NCBI GenBank assembly: GCA_012729535.1
Contig: JAAYCY010000076.1
Span: 1 to 48,506, forward strand
Length of the DNA: 48,506 nucleotides
Reading direction: 5' to 3'
Source of the DNA: Methanomicrobiales archaeon
GTDB lineage: Archaea; Halobacteriota; Methanomicrobia; Methanomicrobiales; Methanospirillaceae
Both the position numbers and the translations under genes were made by a program. Of this stretch, positions 43,236 through 48,506 are shown one piece after another (the first letter of the stretch is position 1; every line of letters starts with the position of its first letter). Below the pieces are notes generated by a model. The model was not told the DNA's origin and did no database searches. It saw only the letters and a list, made by a program, of their open reading frames with translations.

Positions 43236-45176
43236 TCATTTCACTTTCCTCTCCCGTTCGGCAAGGTACTCTTTCATCAGGTCCTCAAGCATTATCTCAC
43301 TTTTTCCTCTCATATAGTTCTGGTAATCATCATTCCAGGCATCAAGTGCATCAGAGTAAGTTTCCTGGTTACAGGTACCGATATCCCCTTTTACCTGGAT
43401 TTGCAGATCACCTGAAATCACCAGGGGTAAATTTTCCTCTAAGAATAATTCAGACAGTTCTCTGCTTATTGTATCAGCAGATTTTTCATGCAGGATGACC
43501 GATTCAACACCCGCTTTTGCAAGGTCATGGACGACTCCCTTGCCCCAGGCTGTAAGATTTTTCACATAAAGGATATCATCACGGCCAATTCCTACCCGCT
43601 CTGTTAGGTTACGGACACTATCCCGGGACAGGTCAGAGAGGACTTTCACCGCTTTTGTTCCCTGTGGTCTTAATTCATCAGTACTTTCCCGTATGCGTTT
43701 AAGGCGCCGGTGCAGTTTTTTATTATTTTTTTCCTCCTGCTTTAACCGGAATTTCAGGTTTGAAATTATCTGGTCCCTTTTGATGATATCCGGCTCGGTA
43801 TTTATTCCTCGTTGCCGTTCTGCTTTCATCCCTGTAATACGTTTGGTAAGAATGCTGTTCTCACGTTTCAGGTTCACAATCTCTTTTTGTAGGTCAGCAA
43901 CCAGAATTCGGAGATCTTTTACTGTTCCATCGAGAATTCTGACACGTTCATCGGATGTATCCAGGATTACCTGCGGTTTCTTTTCTAAAGGATCCCTTGG
44001 TGACTCTTTTTTACTTGATAAGATTTGATCCAGTGACTGGCCCCTGATAATGCCGGCTTTTACCTCATCAAGGTCAACACCGGGGGGAACACGCTTAAGG
44101 ATCCCTGAAAATTTATGGTTCCAGAACCGATATGCTTCAATCGCAGCAGTCAGAGCATCACGTTCATGATCGTTCCCATATCCGAATTTTCCAGCAAGTT
44201 CATATTTTGTTTCCACACTGATGTCCTGTTTCGGTGTGTGGGGAACTGCCTGGAAAGACCTGCGGATCTTTTCAACTGAAAAGGGCATGGGAACAACATC
44301 AGATGCAATGATTATCGGTTTTCCCAATGACCACAGAAACTCGGTTACATCTCCCATGGTCATCTGGCGTGAACTGTGAACTTTGAGAAGCTCACCGTTC
44401 AGGTCCAGGACAGCTATACCAATAGTAGTCCCGGGATCAATTCCAACAATGAGATACTTTGGTCTGGCAGAAACCGGCCTGTACTGTATCCTATCCAGCC
44501 TTTTGCCTGAAAGACGGATTTGGACATCACCTCCTCGTGAAGAAGTCACCGGTATCTGATCTCTTGTCTCCCTGACATGGAAAGTTACTCTTGATACCCC
44601 TCCAAAAGCCTTGTATTCTTTTTTCCAGTAAGAAAGACCCAGATTGTGAAGATTCTGCTCCACTTCCCGTGCATACCGCAGGACATTGCCGTGAATCTTC
44701 CTGGCATATCTGTTCTGGCTCCATCCTCCTTTTCCTGGAGACCGGTTTCTGGTAATAGTAATTTCGGTTTCCTTCTCGAATGCAACAACCTGTACCCCGG
44801 CACCGAAAAAAGCAACCTGGGCAATGGCGCGTGCCTCAGCAAAGGGGTCAAACCGGTCAAATGAGATATTATATCGTGCTGCTACCTGGATAAGACCGAT
44901 CTGCCTGTCTCCTCCTGTTACAACAACGAACTTTGTTATCGAGGGCAGAAGTTCTAAAAACCTGTATAAATCCTGTGTATGGGGAGCAATCTCCTGCACT
45001 GAATCAACAGCCAGAATATCAGGTTTATCACGATGGACTATTCTTACCAGCCTGTGTAGGGATACTGCCAGTTCACGAACAATTTTTCCCTCTTTGGTAA
45101 TCACCAATGCATATTTGGGTTGTATTGTCCTTGAACGGACTGAACCGGTGATAAGATCAATACCAAAAATCAGCAC
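43236..45176 (-). CDS. DUF460 (COG2433) RNase H-fold protein with coiled coil
   Basis: A 646-residue archaeal protein of unknown role. Two RNase H-like halves are visible: IFGIDLITGSVRSRTI at the start and LIVGIDPGTTIGIAVLDLNG around 240-260, with the ribonuclease-H-like Asp-rich strands. A HERDALTAAIEAYRFW segment follows. A long coiled coil (about 400-520, LVADLQKEIVNLKRENS; LKFRLKQEEKNNKKLH) precedes a C-terminal domain (VGIGRDDILYVKNLTAWGKG). DUF460 proteins are widespread in archaea and suspected to act on nucleic acids, perhaps as resolvase-like enzymes. It overlaps rio2 by 7 bases. Confidence 0.9.
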   Translation of the reverse strand: MLIFGIDLITGSVRSRTIQPKYALVITKEGKIVRELAVSLHRLVRIVHRDKPDILAVDSVQEIAPHTQDLYRFLELLPSITKFVVVTGGDRQIGLIQVAARYNISFDRFDPFAEARAIAQVAFFGAGVQVVAFEKETEITITRNRSPGKGGWSQNRYARKIHGNVLRYAREVEQNLHNLGLSYWKKEYKAFGGVSRVTFHVRETRDQIPVTSSRGGDVQIRLSGKRLDRIQYRPVSARPKYLIVGIDPGTTIGIAVLDLNGELLKVHSSRQMTMGDVTEFLWSLGKPIIIASDVVPMPFSVEKIRRSFQAVPHTPKQDISVETKYELAGKFGYGNDHERDALTAAIEAYRFWNHKFSGILKRVPPGVDLDEVKAGIIRGQSLDQILSSKKESPRDPLEKKPQVILDTSDERVRILDGTVKDLRILVADLQKEIVNLKRENSILTKRITGMKAERQRGINTEPDIIKRDQIISNLKFRLKQEEKNNKKLHRRLKRIRESTDELRPQGTKAVKVLSDLSRDSVRNLTERVGIGRDDILYVKNLTAWGKGVVHDLAKAGVESVILHEKSADTISRELSELFLEENLPLVISGDLQIQVKGDIGTCNQETYSDALDAWNDDYQNYMRGKSEIMLEDLMKEYLAERERKVK

Positions 45177-46030
45177 CCGGTTACACGACTCCGTATCTCA
45201 TCTTTATCTGAAGATATCCGGTACTTTCGTTGGAAGAACTTTGTGATGGTCTGCAGATCATGATCAAGAATTTCTCCGGCATTTTCATGTGAAGGTGATA
45301 TCCATTGCGGCCAGTCAATAATCCATATTTTATCACCATCATACATGACATTATACTCGGAGAGGTCACCATGGATATATCCGCGATGATATGCTTCCTG
45401 CATCTGTGAGAGAACTTCCTCAAAAATTTCCTGCGGGTTTTCAAGGGTACAGTCAGAGAGTTTATCACCTGCAATATAGGTCATAGCGATGACGTTACGG
45501 TTCATTGCAAGAGGAATCGGGACATTGACATGGTTTTGCAGGGAACATAATGCCAGATATTCCTGTTCAGCAGAAAAATGTGAAGCAATAACCCACGGGC
45601 AGTGTTGTTTTTCAGGGAGGTAACTTCTTCCTTTTCTTACGGTCTGAAAAGAACGTTGTCCAATACGATGAAGCTTTAAAATGACCGGGCCTGTTCCAAG
45701 CGCTTCGTATACCCGGGATTCTTTCCCTTCACCAATACAACTTCCAAGAGAACTAATTATTCCTTTTTTCACCAGGTGGCTGATGGCAAGAGTATCATAT
45801 CCGTTAAAAACGAGTGTATATCCGGAATACGGAACCTGGGAATACTTAATCATTCCCTTCTCCATCAACTTTGAGAGTCTGAATTCAGTTTCTCCGGCAG
45901 AAAAACGCGTATTGTGAATAATCTCATCTTTGGGTACCCATGAATACCGGGTCATGAGGTATTCTATAGACTGAAGGACACGGATTTCGTATTTGTGTAG
46001 GTTTTTTATATGCTCTGCCGAGAGATCCAT
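45170..46030 (-). CDS. rio2: Rio2 atypical serine kinase (ribosome maturation)
   Basis: An ATPase/kinase needed for late small-subunit assembly. The 286-residue protein has an N-terminal winged helix (1-90), then the RIO kinase fold. The Gly-loop is IGEGKESRVYEA (99-110), the ATP Lys is Lys119 in VILKLH, the catalytic loop is HGDLSEYNVM with Asp222 and Asn227, and the metal loop is IIDWPQW with Asp239. Winged helix plus the GKES loop identifies Rio2, not Rio1. It leads the operon rio2-DUF460-thiL. Confidence 0.95.
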   Translation of the reverse strand: MDLSAEHIKNLHKYEIRVLQSIEYLMTRYSWVPKDEIIHNTRFSAGETEFRLSKLMEKGMIKYSQVPYSGYTLVFNGYDTLAISHLVKKGIISSLGSCIGEGKESRVYEALGTGPVILKLHRIGQRSFQTVRKGRSYLPEKQHCPWVIASHFSAEQEYLALCSLQNHVNVPIPLAMNRNVIAMTYIAGDKLSDCTLENPQEIFEEVLSQMQEAYHRGYIHGDLSEYNVMYDGDKIWIIDWPQWISPSHENAGEILDHDLQTITKFFQRKYRISSDKDEIRSRVTGC

Positions 46031-46202
46031 CTGCTTACAGTTTTTATAATCCGGTTATGTTATAGTGCATTGTATGTGCAAACAAATACTCGGCATCAGG
46101 GTTTTGATGTACTGGTTTTTGATAGCGATCGCAGAGAAAAGAATAGTGTTCTTTTCTATTGAGGGATCTAAACAAATAATGAACATAACATGAGAGGGGA
46201 TC

Positions 46203-46889
46203 ATGCAGGGTAAGTCCTGTTTCAGGTGCAGTGAGCCTTCTGTTCTGTATCAACAATATTCGGGAAGATATCTTTGTGCAAAACACCTGTCAGAAGATAT
46301 TATCACTCGGGCTAAAAGGACCATTCGTCTCCAGGGCGGAATAGGGAAAAAAAATAAAATTGCTCTAATTCCTGGAGGACCTGGTTTTCTCCCGCTACTT
46401 GCAATTCTCGGATTAATCATCGATCAGAGACCGGGAATGGAGATTGTAATATTACAGTCCGGAAATGATGTGGATACTGGTTCAGCTGCATGTCATATTC
46501 TACCTGAAATGATACAAATCAGCATTGTCCCTGTAAAGCAGAAGTCCTGTATCAAGGTTGCAGAACATTATGGTGCAGACAGGATTTTTTGTTCTTCCTG
46601 TCTGGAAGAAGCAGCAGCAGATGTTCTATCCTGCGTGTTGTCTGGGAATATTTCTGGAATTATTCAAAAACCGGATGATAATGGGATGGTAATTATTAAG
46701 CCACTCTGTGAGATTCCCCATTCTGAAATTGCCATATTTACTCGTTTTTTTAACCTGCAGTCAAATGATGCCGGTTTATCAGGTAATGGGGATGTCCTTC
46801 AATTCTTATCTGATCTATCCCGGTCTCATCCCTCTGTTCCATTCTCACTTTTAAAGTATCGTGATCGGCTGCGTGATCTGGTGCCGTGA
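46203..46889 (+). CDS. Degenerate Ncs6/TtuA-like (tRNA thiolation family) protein
   Basis: A 228-residue relative of the archaeal tRNA 2-thiouridine synthetases (Ncs6/TtuA, about 300 residues). The N-terminus is a clear family match: zinc ligands Cys6, Cys9, Cys25, His28 (CFRC, YSGRYLCAKH) then RAKRTIRLQGGI. The ATP PP-loop, normally SGGKDS, is PGGPGF (57-62), so ATP binding is probably lost. The middle CxxC of the family is missing, and the GHNLDDEAQ site is replaced by SSCLEEAAAD. The KPLCEIPHSEIAIF segment still matches. A strong ribosome site (gagagggga) precedes the ATG. It may be a regulatory or structural paralogue. The frame is intact, so it is not simply decaying. Confidence 0.72.
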   Translation: MQGKSCFRCSEPSVLYQQYSGRYLCAKHLSEDIITRAKRTIRLQGGIGKKNKIALIPGGPGFLPLLAILGLIIDQRPGMEIVILQSGNDVDTGSAACHILPEMIQISIVPVKQKSCIKVAEHYGADRIFCSSCLEEAAADVLSCVLSGNISGIIQKPDDNGMVIIKPLCEIPHSEIAIFTRFFNLQSNDAGLSGNGDVLQFLSDLSRSHPSVPFSLLKYRDRLRDLVP

Positions 46890-46949
46890 GAATTTCACCA
46901 ACGGTCACCTTTCCCATCCTCAGGTTTTTTTCTATACTGGTTCATATCT

Positions 46950-47705
46950 ATGAACATTATGAATAGTGAAAAACCTGAAATTTCTCCGATAATCTTACTG
47001 CTTCAGGATGTCATGCAAAAGAGTGATGCGAAAGGATTTGTTATTGGTCTTTCCGGTGGAATAGACTCTTCAGTTGCTGCAACACTGTGTGTGAGGGCAG
47101 CAGGTTCTTCCCATGTCATGGGTTTTTTTCTTCCTTCATCAGTTACTTCCCTGGTTGATACAGAAGATGTGAAAATTCTGTCAGATGTTCTTGGAATATC
47201 CGTGCAGACTATTCCGATTGGACCTTTAATTGACCAGTACCGCAACATGCCTGGTTTTACTGACACACCTTATCTTGTTGGAAATCTTATGGCGCGAACG
47301 AGAATGGCAATCCTGTATTATTATGCCAATCAGATGAACCTGCTTGTGTGTGGAACATCGAATTATACTGAATACCTGCTTGGGTACTGCACGAAGTATG
47401 GGGATAGTGCAGCAGATGTTCAGCCGATAATACACCTGCAGAAATCAGAAATCTGGAACCTTGCAAAAGACCTTGATATTCCTGGCAGGCTTATTGAAAA
47501 AGTTCCATCTGCAGGTTTATGGCCGGACCAGACTGATGAAAAGGAACTCGGGATGAAATATGCCGATATTGATCGGATAATTTCTAACCTTGAAAGACAG
47601 GGGTGGGGTGCGAAAACCCCTGAAGAGAAGCAGGTGCTGGAAATGGTTCACCGGGCCGGTCATAAAAAGCAACCAGCGCCTCAGGTGAACAGATACAGCT
47701 TCTGA
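46950..47705 (+). CDS. nadE: NAD+ synthase (ammonia-dependent)
   Basis: Last step of NAD synthesis: deamido-NAD plus ammonia to NAD with ATP. The 251-residue protein has the intact PP-loop GLSGGIDSSVA (33-43), then GNLMARTRMAILYYYAN, GTSNYTEYLLGYCTKYGDSA and KVPSAGLWPDQTDE, all standard. There is no glutaminase domain, so free ammonia is the nitrogen source, as normal in methanogens. A second in-frame ATG at 46959 is possible. The end overlaps the convergent isomerase by 25 bases. The preceding gene is a degenerate member of another PP-loop family, but homology between the two is remote. Confidence 0.95.
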   Translation: MNIMNSEKPEISPIILLLQDVMQKSDAKGFVIGLSGGIDSSVAATLCVRAAGSSHVMGFFLPSSVTSLVDTEDVKILSDVLGISVQTIPIGPLIDQYRNMPGFTDTPYLVGNLMARTRMAILYYYANQMNLLVCGTSNYTEYLLGYCTKYGDSAADVQPIIHLQKSEIWNLAKDLDIPGRLIEKVPSAGLWPDQTDEKELGMKYADIDRIISNLERQGWGAKTPEEKQVLEMVHRAGHKKQPAPQVNRYSF

Positions 47706-48385
47706 TATGCTTCGGTGAAAGAACCGGGTTTATTTAAAAATTTCAGGGATTTTTCATCACCAATGCATGAATATAGGTTTTGTTGTGGAAAAGGAAGGGG
47801 CAGTTGTTTTCCATGACAGGTTACTTCGCGGACCGGGGGGAGGTTTTCCGGGTATTTTTTGTTTTTCTTAACTCCTCCATCGGCATAATAGTAATATGCT
47901 GCTCCACGCATTTTTTCAAATGGCACATAATCACTACTAAATGCAGAAGAGACAAGGTTTGCCATAAGGAGAGTTTGGTTTGACGGGTTTATGGTTACAT
48001 GCCCATATCCTGGAGGGATGAGGACAAGATCCCCTGTCCTTGCCCTTACCAGAATGATATCAGAAAGGTCCTGTTTCTGAAGCAGGTATAATGCTTCTCC
48101 CTCAAGAACCTCATATATCTCTGTATATGCAAAGCCATCAGGGGCAGACGGGTGGTAATGACCTTTGGTTTTAATCCATTCACCACAGATTATTTTACCC
48201 GGTATACGGGTGATATCATATCTTATCTGGTTATTAGAGAGCCAATCCTTATCATTAGTATTGAGTGAAAGACCCCGGAACATCTCATAAGCCATTCCTT
48301 CACATTGACAGTTTTCTTCAGCCATCACGGAAAGAAGTTCTTTGCAGTCTCTGATGTCCGGGTTTTCAAGTGGGATTGCCTGCAT
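47681..48385 (-). CDS. pgi: Glucose-6-phosphate isomerase, archaeal cupin type
   Basis: Interconverts glucose-6-P and fructose-6-P using a metal-binding cupin, unrelated in fold to the bacterial enzyme. The 234-residue protein has metal ligands visible as His76 and His78 (KGHYHPS), Glu89 in AYTEIYEVLEG and His129 in PPGYGHVTINP. The PPGYGHVTINPSN strand is the cupin end motif. The first-motif loop between His78 and Glu89 is longer by four residues than in the Pyrococcus enzyme. The gene would supply glucose-6-P for the surface sugars made with the nucleotidyltransferase at 28361. Confidence 0.92.
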   Translation of the reverse strand: MQAIPLENPDIRDCKELLSVMAEENCQCEGMAYEMFRGLSLNTNDKDWLSNNQIRYDITRIPGKIICGEWIKTKGHYHPSAPDGFAYTEIYEVLEGEALYLLQKQDLSDIILVRARTGDLVLIPPGYGHVTINPSNQTLLMANLVSSAFSSDYVPFEKMRGAAYYYYADGGVKKNKKYPENLPPVREVTCHGKQLPLPFPQQNLYSCIGDEKSLKFLNKPGSFTEAYQKLYLFT

Positions 48386-48439
48386 AGCAGTTCATTATTG
48401 CTGTTATATCCTAATACTTTGCATGATTTTCTGTTCAGA

Positions 48440-48506
48440 TTATAAGTCTGTTATATACTGCATCGCCGAGATATCGATAAGACCCTTCATCGCATACATG
48501 GTGACT
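48440..48506 (-). CDS. 3' end of a gene cut by the right window edge
   Basis: Reading leftward from the edge, one frame gives 21 residues ending MQYITDL and a TAA at 48440-48442. The frame is open to the edge and is followed by a gene-free gap of 54 bases before the isomerase start. The fragment is too short to name, and chance is not excluded. Confidence 0.4.
   Translation of the reverse strand, partial: VTMYAMKGLIDISAMQYITDL

Overview
The window looks like a chromosomal segment of a methanogenic archaeon of the order Methanomicrobiales, most likely Methanospirillum or a close relative. The direct evidence is archaeal: a tyrosine tRNA with an intron after position 37, archaeal TATA boxes (several about 27 bases before start codons, implying leaderless mRNAs), Rio2 kinase, Dph2, a cupin-type phosphoglucose isomerase and an HVO_0476-type zinc-finger protein. 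Two methanofuran biosynthesis genes (mfnA, mfnB) point to a methanogen. The genus is an inference from general likeness, not from a search. There is no phage, insertion sequence or CRISPR array; this is a dense core chromosome with some accessory surface and signalling genes.

Layout, left to right. Positions 1-2762: a truncated secreted protein built of 14-residue repeats, divergent from a secreted subtilase with a Pro/Thr linker of 48-bp repeats. 2798-8604: ClpB, a thioredoxin-domain DUF255 protein and a proline iminopeptidase-like hydrolase. 8830-14001: a two-component cluster (stand-alone receiver protein, receiver-PAS protein with a degenerate histidine region, and a 1047-residue receiver-PAS/GAF-histidine kinase). 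14101-18770: a disulfide-oxidoreductase-like flavoprotein, then mfnB-guaB and an ArsR-like regulator with an Hsp20-like gene behind its own palindromic operator. 18815-22703: a HisA-like barrel protein, thymidylate kinase, and valyl-tRNA synthetase. 22813-27931: a secreted PKD-TPR protein, a DUF92 membrane protein, a six-helix membrane protein, a pyruvate-kinase-C-like protein and a YchF-type GTPase. 27976-33202: a hypothetical protein, a sugar-nucleotide transferase, a CBS-ParB-like protein, a membrane FKBP-like protein, a zinc-finger protein, a DUF371 protein, a 59-residue membrane protein and a METTL5-like methyltransferase.

The genes ppsA-mfnA-hpt-dph2-METTL5 (38040 down to 32552) overlap at every junction and should be one transcript. 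It links gluconeogenic PEP synthesis, tyramine for methanofuran, purine salvage, diphthamide formation and rRNA methylation. Two tRNA genes (Tyr, Asp) follow, then a run of four exported proteins at 38454-42384. Three of these share a C-terminal motif and the fourth is a TPR lipoprotein. The right end holds rio2-DUF460-thiL, a degenerate Ncs6/TtuA-like protein, nadE, and a cupin phosphoglucose isomerase.

The best candidates for undescribed biology are the exported four-gene cluster (38454-42384), the Ncs6-like protein whose ATP-binding loop has been lost (46203-46889), the receiver-PAS protein whose phospho-acceptor histidine is replaced by alanine (9456-10856), the self-contained regulator/Hsp20 unit with its palindrome (15508-16601), and the HisA-like protein divergent from mfnB.
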